Shown here: positions 42,739 through 51,232 of the stretch, piece by piece
Position numbering within the stretch: the first letter of the stretch is position 1
How the letters are laid out: each line of letters opens with the position of its first letter
Assembly: GCF_003576525.1 (NCBI RefSeq)
Contig: NZ_QWUA01000005.1
Location: 1-64,000, forward strand
Source of the DNA: Rummeliibacillus sp. POC4
GTDB lineage: Bacteria > Bacillota > Bacilli > Bacillales_A > Planococcaceae
DNA length: 64,000 bases
Direction of reading: 5' to 3'
Position numbers and translations under genes: made by a program
The notes under the pieces: model-generated
The model's database searches: none
What the model was told of the DNA's origin: nothing
The model's input: the letters and a program-made list of their open reading frames with translations, nothing else

Positions 42739-44160
42739 ATGGATTGGTTCGATAGTGTATTAAATGAAGTAAATACATTTTTATATTCGTATTTATTAAT
42801 AATATTGTTAATTGGAGCTGGATTGTTTTTTACCTTTAAAACAAAATTTATTCAATTTCGATTGATTCCTGATATGTTTAAACTTCTTACTGAAAAAGCT
42901 CCAAAAGACAAATCAGGAAAAAGAGGTATATCTTCTTTCCAAGCTTTTACGGTTTCAGCTGCTTCTCGTATTGGTACTGGGAACATTGCAGGTGTTGCAA
43001 CAGCAATAGCAATTGGAGGACCAGGTGCTGTATTTTGGATGTGGATTGTTGCACTTATCGGTGGCGCATCTGCACTAGTCGAAAGTACATTGGCACAGGT
43101 ATACAAAGTTAAAGACCATAGTACAGGAATGTTCCGTGGTGGCCCTGCTTATTATATGGAAAAAGGTTTAAATAAAAGATGGATGGGTGTACTTTTTGCC
43201 ATTGTTATTACATTAACTTATGGTTTTGTTTTTAACGCTGTACAAGCAAATACGATTACAATTGCTTTTAAAGAAAGTTTTGGTACAAATCGATTACTAG
43301 TCGGTATAATATTATCCGTTTTAACAGCAGTTATTGTATTTGGCGGATTGAAACGTATTGTCAGTGTGACTCAAATTATTGTGCCCGTTATGGCGATTGC
43401 ATATATCGTTATTGCACTTTTAGTTGTATTGATCAATTTTAAAGAACTTCCCAATGTGATTATTCTTATTGTTAAGTCTGCATTTGGATTACAAGAAGCA
43501 TTCGCGGGAATGTTAGGAGCAGCAATCATGAATGGAGTTAAACGTGGTTTATTCTCCAATGAAGCTGGTATGGGTTCTGCACCGAATGCAGCTGCAACAG
43601 CATCAGTTACTCACCCAGTAAAACAAGGTCTGATCCAAACATTAGGAGTGTTTATTGATACTTTATTAGTTTGTACTTCAACTGCAGCGATTGTATTACT
43701 TAGTGATGCATATCTACAAACAAATGCAGCTTCGGTAAACTTAACTCAAGCATCGTTAGTTGGAATTCTAGGTGATTGGGCAGGCGTATTCTTAGCAATT
43801 GCTATATTTATGTTTGCATTTAGTACGGTAATTGGTAATTACTATTATGGTGAAATAAATATAGGGTTTATCAAGGAATCGAAAACGGCTCTATTGATAT
43901 TCCGCATTTTGGTGGTAGCCTTTGTAATGTTTGGCTCAGTATCAAAAGTACAAGTTGTATGGGATTTAGCAGATCTATTTATGGCTATTATGGCGCTTAT
44001 AAACTTGCTTGCTATTTTGTTACTATGGAAAGTGGCAAAACCTGTTATCAACAATTATTTGGCTCAACGTAAACAAGGTAAAGACCCAGTATTTTATAAA
44101 AAAGATGTACCGAATATTGGCGATGTCGAATGTTGGGACGATGAAGAAGAAAAACGTTAA
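42739..44160 (+). CDS. Sodium/alanine symporter family protein (AGCS)
   Basis: A membrane amino acid:Na+ symporter of 473 residues with about ten hydrophobic helices. Family blocks are AFTVSAASRIGTGNIAGVATAIAIGGPGAVFWMW, ALVESTLAQVYKV, MFRGGPAYYMEKGL and GVKRGLFSNEAGMGSAPNAAATA. These correspond to alanine/glycine carriers such as AlsT; substrate choice (Ala, Gly or Gln) cannot be read. ATG follows TAGGAGGAG. It stands alone and has a strong terminator. Confidence 0.92.
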   Translation: MDWFDSVLNEVNTFLYSYLLIILLIGAGLFFTFKTKFIQFRLIPDMFKLLTEKAPKDKSGKRGISSFQAFTVSAASRIGTGNIAGVATAIAIGGPGAVFWMWIVALIGGASALVESTLAQVYKVKDHSTGMFRGGPAYYMEKGLNKRWMGVLFAIVITLTYGFVFNAVQANTITIAFKESFGTNRLLVGIILSVLTAVIVFGGLKRIVSVTQIIVPVMAIAYIVIALLVVLINFKELPNVIILIVKSAFGLQEAFAGMLGAAIMNGVKRGLFSNEAGMGSAPNAAATASVTHPVKQGLIQTLGVFIDTLLVCTSTAAIVLLSDAYLQTNAASVNLTQASLVGILGDWAGVFLAIAIFMFAFSTVIGNYYYGEINIGFIKESKTALLIFRILVVAFVMFGSVSKVQVVWDLADLFMAIMALINLLAILLLWKVAKPVINNYLAQRKQGKDPVFYKKDVPNIGDVECWDDEEEKR

Positions 44161-44170
44161 TATTGAATGC

Positions 44171-44209
44171 AAAAAACGAATCCCTTTAATGTGGGATTCG
44201 TTTTTTTAT
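44171..44209 (+). terminator. Terminator after the AGCS gene
   Basis: AAAAAACGAATCCC pairs with GGGATTCGTTTTTTT around the loop TTTAATGT. Confidence 0.92.
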
Positions 44210-44381
44210 TAAACTTAATAATTTCTATATGCGTTCAAATAATACTTTTGCTGATTTTTGGGAATCTATAGAAATAACTAGATTTTGCAATTCTATAAAG
44301 CTGCAAAGTCGAATACTTTAAACTTAATGCATTCTATATTATAAACCTAGGATGAACTTTAAATTTGTTTATCGAATAAAG

Positions 44382-44410
44382 TTGACACTTATCTCTCGAA
44401 TCAATATAAT
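44382..44410 (+). promoter_or_regulatory. Perfect sigma-A promoter before the FMN monooxygenase gene
   Basis: TTGACA (44382-44387), a 17-base spacer and TATAAT (44405-44410). Transcription should start near 44417, only about 35 bases before a strong terminator hairpin. Confidence 0.8.
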
Positions 44411-44452
44411 ACTTATTAATTAACTAGGTATTAGGTTGACTAGACATACTAG

Positions 44453-44494
44453 AGACCTTTCATTGCACATTTTGCAATGAAAGGTCTTTTTTTG
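44453..44494 (+). terminator. Leader terminator (attenuator-like) before the FMN monooxygenase gene
   Basis: A perfect 15-bp stem, AGACCTTTCATTGCA with TGCAATGAAAGGTCT (44453-44467, 44473-44487), is followed by seven T. It stands between the promoter at 44382 and the gene at 44537. It must be bypassed or antiterminated for gene expression, unless it ends a separate short RNA of about 75 bases. Confidence 0.85.
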
Positions 44495-44536
44495 CCTAAT
44501 AAATTAATTTTGCTACTTTAAATAGGGGGAATTAAC

Positions 44537-45871
44537 ATGACAAAACAAATGAATCTAGGATTATTTATTCAGTTACCGGGGCAGCATTTAGCAAGCTGGC
44601 GTCATCCTGCCTCACAATCTTCACGCAACTACGATATTGAGTGGCTAACAGAGATAGCTCAAAATGCGGAAAGGGGTAAGTTTGATACATTATTTATCGC
44701 AGATTCAGTAATGCGCCCATTAGATGCCCATTCATATTCAGAATTAAAACTAGATCCTCTATTAATCATGGCAGCTTTAAGTACCGTAACAAAAAAGATT
44801 GGCTTAACAGTTACGGCTAGTACAACATACAATGAGCCATTCCATATTGCTCGCAAGTTTAGCAGTTTAGATCACCTTTCAAAAGGTCGTGCAGGTTGGA
44901 ACGTTGTCACCTCTGCGAATGATTTAGAGGCGACAGTTTACGGAAAGGAAAAACATTTATCTCATGCCGATCGTTATGAACGCGCAGAGGAGTTTCTAGA
45001 TGTCACTAAAAAATTTTGGGACTCAATAGAAACAGATGCTGTAATCGCCAATAAAGAAAGTGGCCATTTCTTAGATATGGAAAAAGTACATCCATTTCAA
45101 CATGAAGGAAAATACTTTAAAGTCTCAGGCTATTTAGACTCACCTGCTCCACCTCAAATATATCCTGTTATAGTGCAAGCAGGCTCATCTGAAGCGGGCG
45201 TTGAATTAGCTGCCAGAACGGCTGATGTTGTATTTACTGCTTGTTTATCATTACAGCAAGGGCAAGCTTTTTATCAAAATGTAAAAAGTCGTCTAGCTAA
45301 ATATAATCGCCAGCCCGATGATGTCAAAATTATGCCTGGAGTTTATATTACAGTTGGTAAGACGGAAGAAGAGGCTTATCAAAAACGTGCTTATCTAAAT
45401 TCATTGATCATGCCAAGTGCAGGTTTACAGCAACTATCTGAATTTACACAAATCGATTTCAGGGGGCAAGATCCAGACGCAGAGTTTCCAGATTATGATT
45501 CATATGAAGATGACTCAACGAATCCACGCATTCGTTATAAAATCATTTCAACTATCGCTAAAAGAGAGGGGTTGAAGACTTTAAGGGATGTATATGAGCG
45601 TATTTCTTCAGCACGTGGGCATTGGGAAGTAACAGGAACAGTGGAGCAAGTTGTAGATCAACTAGAACTTTGGTTTAAAGAAGGTGCAGCAGATGGATTT
45701 AACGTCATTCCGCCTACTTTCCCAGAAGATTTAAACTTAATTGTCGATGAAGTAATACCAGAACTACAACGTCGTGGCTTATTCCGTACAGACTATACGG
45801 GTAGCACATTACGTGAGCATTTAGGCCTTGCCAAGCCTGTTCAACCTAGCCAAGACAAAGTAACAAGGTAA
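44537..45871 (+). CDS. FMN-dependent monooxygenase, NtaA/SnaA/DmoA/DszA family
   Basis: A luciferase-like flavin monooxygenase of 444 residues, using FMNH2 from a partner reductase. It begins with MNLGLFIQLPGQHLASWRHP and contains FDTLFIADSV, GLTVTASTTYNEPFHIARKF and AGWNVVTSANDLEA, all family blocks. B. subtilis relatives (YxeK, YtnJ) act in salvage of S-modified cysteine derivatives, so a sulfur-scavenging role is plausible, not shown. ATG follows AGGGGGAATTAAC. A BASS transporter follows in the same direction. Confidence 0.88.
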   Translation: MTKQMNLGLFIQLPGQHLASWRHPASQSSRNYDIEWLTEIAQNAERGKFDTLFIADSVMRPLDAHSYSELKLDPLLIMAALSTVTKKIGLTVTASTTYNEPFHIARKFSSLDHLSKGRAGWNVVTSANDLEATVYGKEKHLSHADRYERAEEFLDVTKKFWDSIETDAVIANKESGHFLDMEKVHPFQHEGKYFKVSGYLDSPAPPQIYPVIVQAGSSEAGVELAARTADVVFTACLSLQQGQAFYQNVKSRLAKYNRQPDDVKIMPGVYITVGKTEEEAYQKRAYLNSLIMPSAGLQQLSEFTQIDFRGQDPDAEFPDYDSYEDDSTNPRIRYKIISTIAKREGLKTLRDVYERISSARGHWEVTGTVEQVVDQLELWFKEGAADGFNVIPPTFPEDLNLIVDEVIPELQRRGLFRTDYTGSTLREHLGLAKPVQPSQDKVTR

Positions 45872-45914
45872 AAGAGCATCTGATCTAGAAAATCAAATGA
45901 AACGGAGGTATTAC

Positions 45915-46868
45915 ATGGGGATTGATCATCTTCAAATCAATTTTAGTGAGTCTTCTCTTATAATTATGAATATTGTTATTGCATTTGTTATGTTCGGTGT
46001 AGCATTAGATTTACAGGTTTCTGATTTTAAACGTACTCTAACTAACCCAAAACCCGTGCTTATTGGTTTAACAGCACAATTCGTATTGTTGCCTGCAATG
46101 ACATTCGTACTTGTCTCTATTGTGCAACCTCATCCTAGTATTGCACTTGGTTTATTTTTAGTGGCTGCTTGTCCTGGTGGGAATTTATCTAATTTCCTTA
46201 CATATTTAGCAAAAGGAAATACGCCTTTGTCAATTAGTATGTCAGCGATTTCTACTGTAGCAGCTATTTTTATGACACCATTTAATACGATGCTATGGGC
46301 ATCTATGTATAAACCGACAGCAGACTTAATTAATTCATTTAGTATTGGGGTTTGGGATATGTTCTCGGCAATTTTATTTATGCTAGCATTTCCATTAGCA
46401 CTAGGTATGCTTGTTCGACGCTTTTTCCAAAGTTGGGCCTTAAAAATGATTGGTTTTATGAAGAAGTTTTCAATTACAGTATTTTTAATTTTCATCGTTA
46501 TCATGGTAACAAATAACTTTCATGCCTTTATTGAATATATTGGAAGTGTGTTAATAATCGTGGTGATTCATAATGCGTCAGCTATTTTTATAGGTTATAT
46601 GGCTGCACGTTTGCTACGCGTAGAAGAAGTGGATCGACGAGCGATTGCCATAGAAACCGGTATTCAAAACTCAGGTCTTGGACTTATATTAGTCTTTAAC
46701 TTTTTTGATGGACTTGGTGGTATGGCAATTGTTGCCGCTATTTGGGGCACTTGGCACATTGTATCAGGTCTCTTTGTGGCTATCTATTGGTCTCGTCATA
46801 CTCCAAAAACAAGTAATATTACTTTCTCACTTTCTACTGAGTTAAACATTGCTAAAAATAATCACTAA
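45915..46868 (+). CDS. Bile acid:sodium symporter family transporter (BASS)
   Basis: A membrane transporter of 317 residues with about ten helices. The blocks FVMFGVALDLQVSDFKRTL, PAMTFVLVSI, FLVAACPGGNLSNFLTYLAKGN and AIETGIQNSGLGLILVF match the SBF/BASS family, including the Na+-site region ACPGGNxSN. The start at 45915 is set by ACGGAGG; the frame opens 6 codons earlier. It lies 43 bases after the FMN monooxygenase, so it probably imports that enzyme's substrate or a related acid. Confidence 0.88.
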   Translation: MGIDHLQINFSESSLIIMNIVIAFVMFGVALDLQVSDFKRTLTNPKPVLIGLTAQFVLLPAMTFVLVSIVQPHPSIALGLFLVAACPGGNLSNFLTYLAKGNTPLSISMSAISTVAAIFMTPFNTMLWASMYKPTADLINSFSIGVWDMFSAILFMLAFPLALGMLVRRFFQSWALKMIGFMKKFSITVFLIFIVIMVTNNFHAFIEYIGSVLIIVVIHNASAIFIGYMAARLLRVEEVDRRAIAIETGIQNSGLGLILVFNFFDGLGGMAIVAAIWGTWHIVSGLFVAIYWSRHTPKTSNITFSLSTELNIAKNNH

Positions 46869-46901
46869 AAAAGTGTGAGCCTCTTCACACTTTTTTAGCA
46901 T
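46867..46901. terminator. Bidirectional terminator
   Basis: CTAAAAAAGTGTGAG pairs with CTTCACACTTTTTTAG. The symmetric A and T runs let it serve the transporter gene on the plus strand and the small minus-strand gene that follows. Confidence 0.9.
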
Positions 46902-46911
46902 TTATCTTGTA

Positions 46912-47034
46912 TCAACACTTTCCACCGTCATTCTCCCAACGATCAATATCCCATCCATAGTCGTCCAATATCTCAGATGTCTCTTCGTTATTAGGATGAG
47001 TATCCGGTCTTGCTAGTAAAATAGTCAATGACAT
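46912..47034 (-). CDS. Small acidic 40-residue protein ending in GGKC
   Basis: The minus-strand reading frame from ATG at 47034 to TGA at 46912 has AAAAGGATGAT nine bases upstream and a bidirectional terminator directly downstream. The N-terminus MSLTILLARPDTHPNN is followed by an acidic stretch EETSEILDDYGWDIDRW and then ENDGGKC. It is not recognised. It has no signal peptide or membrane span, and there is a single Cys at the very end. Confidence 0.5.
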   Translation of the reverse strand: MSLTILLARPDTHPNNEETSEILDDYGWDIDRWENDGGKC

Positions 47035-47211
47035 TTTATATCATCCTTTTTGGAAATAGATTGTATAACTATTTTATGCAACCTAGATGTTTCTGTTCAT
47101 AACATGGTTGTTTTTATAACATGTAAAATAATTTTTCAAAATAAAAAGAGCTTAATGGGCAAAATAATGGTACAGTTAAAAGAAAAAATATAAAAGTGAG
47201 TAGGTAAAAAT

Positions 47212-47589
47212 ATGATCGAGGTAAAAACATCTCCAATAAGTGATGGAGAATTTAATAGAGGCGTCTTTGCTACACGTGATATCAAAAAAGGTGAGATTCT
47301 ACACGAAGCTCCAGTCATTGCTTATCCAAACGAACAACATCAATATATTGAGCAAACCTTATTAGCAGATTATGCTTTTGAGTATGGAATTGGTCGCTCC
47401 GCTATCCTTCTAGGATATGGAATGCTGTTTAACCATTCTTATGAACCAAATGCAACTTATGAGATTAATTTTAGAAATCAAACATTTGACTTCTATGCTC
47501 ACACAGATATAAAAGCTGGAGAAGAAATTTTTATCAATTATAATGGTGATGTCGATGATAAAGATCCTCTTTGGTTTAATCAAGAATAA
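47212..47589 (+). CDS. SET domain protein (putative lysine methyltransferase)
   Basis: A 125-residue compact SET domain. GRGVFATRDI-like FNRGVFATRDIKKGEIL opens the fold. MLFNHSYEPNATYE corresponds to the NHSxxPN pseudoknot motif that binds SAM, and GEEIFINYNGDV carries the catalytic Tyr. No pre- or post-SET domain and no zinc cluster are present. Substrates of bacterial SET proteins are mostly unknown. ATG follows GTGAGTAGGT, a moderate site. Monocistronic. Confidence 0.88.
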   Translation: MIEVKTSPISDGEFNRGVFATRDIKKGEILHEAPVIAYPNEQHQYIEQTLLADYAFEYGIGRSAILLGYGMLFNHSYEPNATYEINFRNQTFDFYAHTDIKAGEEIFINYNGDVDDKDPLWFNQE

Positions 47590-47663
47590 TGAACGATTTA
47601 TTTGAAAGCCGTTAGCGCACTTCTATTAGATGACGGTAAATGTCCATAGCATAGGCTAAAAAT

Positions 47664-47712
47664 AAAGCCACGAAAATTTTACTGATTGTAAAATTTCGTG
47701 GTTTTCATTTTA
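47664..47712 (+). terminator. Terminator downstream of the SET gene
   Basis: AAAGCCACGAAAATTTTAC pairs with GTAAAATTTCGTGGTTTT with one bulge and T-rich sequence follows. Confidence 0.85.
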
Positions 47713-47822
47713 GATTTTGTCCAACCTATATAGCTTTCCTGTGCTATGCTAATGGGCAAACACCTATTAAATAAAATCAGAACTGACTCAGTTTAAGTAC
47801 GATTGTAGAAAGAAGGACTAAC

Positions 47823-48710
47823 ATGAAGAAATACATAGGAGAAATACTTTTGCTTTTAACAGCTATTATTTGGGGGAGTGGCTATATTGGTATGAAAGTA
47901 GGGTTAGCACATTTAACTGTCTTTCAAATAATGGCCGGTCGTTTTGCCCTTGCAACTATATTTTTAACTATAATTTTCCATAAAAATGTGAAACTTATTA
48001 CGAAGCGAGTCTTATGGAAGGGAATCATACTTGGTGTAATTCTATTTTTAGCATTTACTGTGCAAACGATAGGGCTTGACTATACAACGCCATCCAAAAA
48101 CGCATTTCTAACTGCAGTAAATGTAATGATTGTTCCTTTGATCGCCTTTGTTATATATAAGCGAAAGTTTGATGGCTTTGAAATGTTAGCAGCTTTGTTA
48201 GCGATTATAGGAATTGGCTTCCTTTCCCTACAAGGCTCGATGCAGATGAATATAGGAGATTTCCTATCCCTCGCAAGTGCAATAGGATTTGCTTTTGATA
48301 TTTTTTATACAAATATGTTTGTGAAGACTGAGGATGCCCTTGCATTAACAATTGTTCAACTATTCACCGCAGCGGTATTGAGTATAATTGCTGTCATTGT
48401 ATTAGGAGAAGTACCAACAACAATTTCATCAGAGGAAGTTTCTGTTATTTTATACTTAGGCATAGTTTGTACTACTATTGCGTACGTATGTCAAAATATC
48501 GGCATGCAATATGCGGACCCAACAAAATCAGCTCTTATTTTATCTACGGAAGCACTTTTTGGAACAATTTTCTCAGTGATTATCTTACATGAAATCCTAA
48601 CAAGCCGAATGATTATCGGTAGCTTCATCATCTTAATAGCAATAATTATTGCCGAAGTAAAGCCAGCATTTAAACACGAAAAGAAATTAGAGAGCAAGGT
48701 TCATAATTGA
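47823..48710 (+). CDS. EamA/DMT family transporter
   Basis: A membrane exporter of the drug/metabolite superfamily, 295 residues with ten helices in two EamA repeats of about 145 residues. The start GEILLLLTAIIWGSGYIGMKVGL and the repeat end TVNVMIVPLIAF-type AVNVMIVPLIAFVIY are typical, as is LGIVCTTIAYVCQNIGMQYADPTKSALILSTEALFG in the second repeat. Substrate unknown. ATG follows AAGAAGGAC. Confidence 0.9.
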   Translation: MKKYIGEILLLLTAIIWGSGYIGMKVGLAHLTVFQIMAGRFALATIFLTIIFHKNVKLITKRVLWKGIILGVILFLAFTVQTIGLDYTTPSKNAFLTAVNVMIVPLIAFVIYKRKFDGFEMLAALLAIIGIGFLSLQGSMQMNIGDFLSLASAIGFAFDIFYTNMFVKTEDALALTIVQLFTAAVLSIIAVIVLGEVPTTISSEEVSVILYLGIVCTTIAYVCQNIGMQYADPTKSALILSTEALFGTIFSVIILHEILTSRMIIGSFIILIAIIIAEVKPAFKHEKKLESKVHN

Positions 48711-48839
48711 TATTGGGGATGAATGGATGCACAAAAGTTTTGTCATTATTTGAATGAAGCCATTTTTACAAGTACATGCTAGTTGATAACAATTACTTTT
48801 TAAGTTCTCACACTATATTATAAAAAGAAGCGTGATGAA

Positions 48840-49409
48840 GTGGAAAATAGTAAACATTATTTTTGGGCGGTTCAATTGCCTGATGATATTAAACAGAGTA
48901 TTCAAGATAAGCTGCAAAGTCTTAAACAAAATTTCGCCTTTAAAAGGTGGGTACACAAGAGTGATTATCATATTACCCTTGCTTTTCTCGGAGCGATGGA
49001 CGAGCAAAAGCAACATACTATAATCAATCTAGTAGGTAACTCGATTAAGGAAGAAAAAGCTTTTAATCTTACTATTCAAGGTATTAATATTTTCGGGAAT
49101 CCAAAATCACCACGGATTTTTTGGGGCGCTGTTCAGCATGAAGATGCATTATTTAAACTTCAATCAATTATCCAGCAATCATGCTGTGATGCAGGATTTA
49201 TTTTAGATAGTCGACCCTATAACCCTCACATTACTTTGGCAAAAAGATGGGGAGGGGACCAAGAATTTAATTCCGCACTTCTAGAAAAAAATAATCCTTT
49301 CCATGATAACTCTTTATCATTTATAGCTGATCGAATTGTTTTATATCAAACAAATTTAGACAAAGAGCCAAAATATGAGCCAGTTAAAACCTTTATGTTA
49401 AGAAGCTAA
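48840..49409 (+). CDS. thpR: RNA 2',3'-cyclic phosphodiesterase ThpR (2H family)
   Basis: A 189-residue 2H phosphoesterase. The two catalytic His motifs are present: HITLAFLGA near residue 42 and HITLAKRW near residue 129. The fold hydrolyses 2',3'-cyclic phosphates at RNA ends; the cellular role is unclear. The start is GTG at 48840 with only a weak site (AAAGAAGCGTGATGAA). Confidence 0.9.
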   Translation: MENSKHYFWAVQLPDDIKQSIQDKLQSLKQNFAFKRWVHKSDYHITLAFLGAMDEQKQHTIINLVGNSIKEEKAFNLTIQGINIFGNPKSPRIFWGAVQHEDALFKLQSIIQQSCCDAGFILDSRPYNPHITLAKRWGGDQEFNSALLEKNNPFHDNSLSFIADRIVLYQTNLDKEPKYEPVKTFMLRS

Positions 49410-49433
49410 TGATTGTCTTGATGGGATGAATCT

Positions 49434-49487
49434 GAGTTGTGCAAAAGGAAGCCCGAGTTGTGCTAAACAAAGCACCAGCTGTTTAAA
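49434..49487 (+). repeat. Short tandem repeat of GAGTTGTGC units
   Basis: Two units of about 21 bases, each starting GAGTTGTGC and A-rich in the middle (49434-49454, 49455-49476), plus a degenerate third unit beginning AGCTGT. It lies in the gap between thpR and phzF. A 21-residue open frame across it (LSCAKGSPSCAKQSTSC) has no clear ribosome binding site. Confidence 0.5.
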
Positions 49488-49589
49488 GTAATTGCATCCG
49501 CTTTCCAAAAATCAAAATTGCATACTTTTGAAGTGGCTTACGTAGATTTCCATCTGACATGTAGCATAGAACCTACAATCCAAATAAAG

Positions 49590-49637
49590 AAAAATGTACA
49601 CAGCTAAAGTCCAAATTTAGTAGTGTACATTTTTTAT
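49590..49637. terminator. Bidirectional terminator between thpR and phzF
   Basis: AAAATGTACACAGCTAAA pairs with TTTAGTAGTGTACATTTT with one or two mismatches; A and T runs flank it. Confidence 0.85.
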
Positions 49638-49676
49638 ATGTGAAACATATATCTGAAGCTTCATAGTATCAATAGC

Positions 49677-50567
49677 TTATTCAACATCAATCATAAATTT
49701 TTTTACAAAAACAGCAGTGCCTGTAATAGCTATTTTTAAATCATCCTGATGTTGAATATGAACAATGACACGGCCATCTTTTTTTAATTCTTGCCCTTGT
49801 TCTACTATTAAATCATAATTTTCTTTTCGTGCGGGTTCTACGAATGTTGCATAATATGCACCCATTACCCCAGAGCCAGTACCTGTTACAGGATCTTCAA
49901 TTGTTCCAGAGAATGGAGATGAAAAGTGTCTTGCATGCATATCGGCATCTGAAGCAAAGGCAGAAAAACTAAAAGGATGAACAGATGCTTTTGGCATTTC
50001 TTTTAAAATGTTAGGAAATGCTTCTGTATTGGGTTTCATCTTTTCAAAGGATTTGATATGTGCAATTGGGATGCAAAGTGTCCATTGCCCAGTGTTTCCA
50101 TAAACAACGGGGTAACGAGCATCTATCTCATTTTCCGTAATATTTAATGCATTTGCCAAATCTTTTTTGGAACCTCTAAATTCAGCGAACTGCGGAGCTA
50201 TATGTTCCATATATACTTGATAATATGAAGTGTTTTTCGACACATGAATCGATAAAATACCAGCAAGAGTTTCTATCGTATAGGAATCTTTCTTTATAAG
50301 TCTCTCCTGTTCCAATAAAGCTACGATACTGGCCATTGTGGCATGTCCACATAAAGGTGTTTCGTGACCAGGTGTAAAATATCGAATCCTAACATCTGCA
50401 ATATCAGATGATAAGGTAAAGGCACATTCATTAAAACCTATTGATTTTGCAATTGATTGCATTTCTTCTGTTGTTAATGTCTCGGAATTTAATATAATTC
50501 CAGCGGGATTTCCTTTACCTGGCTTTGTAGTAAAGGCATCATAATGATAAACTTCTATTTGGGACAT
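49677..50567 (-). CDS. PhzF family isomerase
   Basis: A 296-residue PhzF/YddE-type protein made of two diaminopimelate-epimerase-like halves. KPGKGNPAGIILN opens the fold, SIAKSIGFNECAFTL holds the catalytic Glu, and GHETPLCGHATMAS and DPVTGTGSGVMGAYY are the two conserved loops. Reaction unknown; no phenazine genes are near, so a phenazine role is unlikely. ATG at 50567 follows AAGATGGTGAATAA, a modest site. Convergent with thpR. Confidence 0.9.
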   Translation of the reverse strand: MSQIEVYHYDAFTTKPGKGNPAGIILNSETLTTEEMQSIAKSIGFNECAFTLSSDIADVRIRYFTPGHETPLCGHATMASIVALLEQERLIKKDSYTIETLAGILSIHVSKNTSYYQVYMEHIAPQFAEFRGSKKDLANALNITENEIDARYPVVYGNTGQWTLCIPIAHIKSFEKMKPNTEAFPNILKEMPKASVHPFSFSAFASDADMHARHFSSPFSGTIEDPVTGTGSGVMGAYYATFVEPARKENYDLIVEQGQELKKDGRVIVHIQHQDDLKIAITGTAVFVKKFMIDVE

Positions 50568-50689
50568 TATTTATTCACCATCTTTTGGATTTTATTTCCA
50601 ACATTTTATTTTATAATACTTGATTATTAGAACAAATACTAGTATGTTCTGCTGAAAAAATGGCGATATGTTTTATAGGAGGTTTTTAA

Positions 50690-51196
50690 ATGGAAAATAA
50701 CGATATTTTAATTAGACTAAGATATGCCCTTGATATTAAAGATGTAGATATGGTGGAAATTTTTAAACTTGGTGGTGTACAACTTACAAAGGAACAAGTG
50801 AAAAAAATTCTTACTAAATTGACAGAAGAGGAAATTGAAGAAACAGAAGATTATCTTAAATGCAATGATCGAATGTTAGAATCATTTTTGAATGGGTTTA
50901 TCACTTTTAAAAGAGGACCTCAACAATCAAAACCAGGCCAATCAACCAATACAGTTCCTACGAACAATGCGAAAGATCATGTTAATAATATGCTATTAAA
51001 GAAACTAAAAGTGGCGTTACAACTAAAGACAGAAGATATGCTAGATATTCTTGATGATGGCGGTATTGCAGTATCAAAAGGTGAATTAGGTGCTATTTTA
51101 AGAAAACCTGGACATCGAAATTATAAAGAATGCGGCGATAATTTTGCACGGAAGTTTTTAAAAGGTTTAACTGTAAGATACCGAGATGTAGATTAA
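50690..51196 (+). CDS. DUF1456 family protein (YehS-like)
   Basis: A 168-residue protein made of two repeats of about 70 residues. The first begins ILIRLRYALDIKDVDMVEIFKLGGVQLTKEQ and the second LLKKLKVALQLKTEDMLDILDDGGIAVSKGE. A low-complexity Gln/Pro/Asn linker joins them. The family is widespread and uncharacterised; the repeats resemble small helical DNA-binding folds. ATG follows TAGGAGG. Confidence 0.9.
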   Translation: MENNDILIRLRYALDIKDVDMVEIFKLGGVQLTKEQVKKILTKLTEEEIEETEDYLKCNDRMLESFLNGFITFKRGPQQSKPGQSTNTVPTNNAKDHVNNMLLKKLKVALQLKTEDMLDILDDGGIAVSKGELGAILRKPGHRNYKECGDNFARKFLKGLTVRYRDVD

Positions 51197-51200
51197 GATA

Positions 51201-51232
51201 CAAAAAGCCCCCAAATGGAGGCTTTTTTATTT
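51201..51232. terminator. Bidirectional terminator between DUF1456 and tatD
   Basis: AAAAAGCCCCCA pairs with TGGAGGCTTTTT with one mismatch. It ends both convergent genes; the tatD stop is at its edge. Confidence 0.88.

Noticed and set aside
44215-44536. T-box or SAM riboswitch before the FMN monooxygenase
   Set aside because: No T-box AGGGTGGnACCGCG and no S-box core were found; the leader before the terminator is too short.
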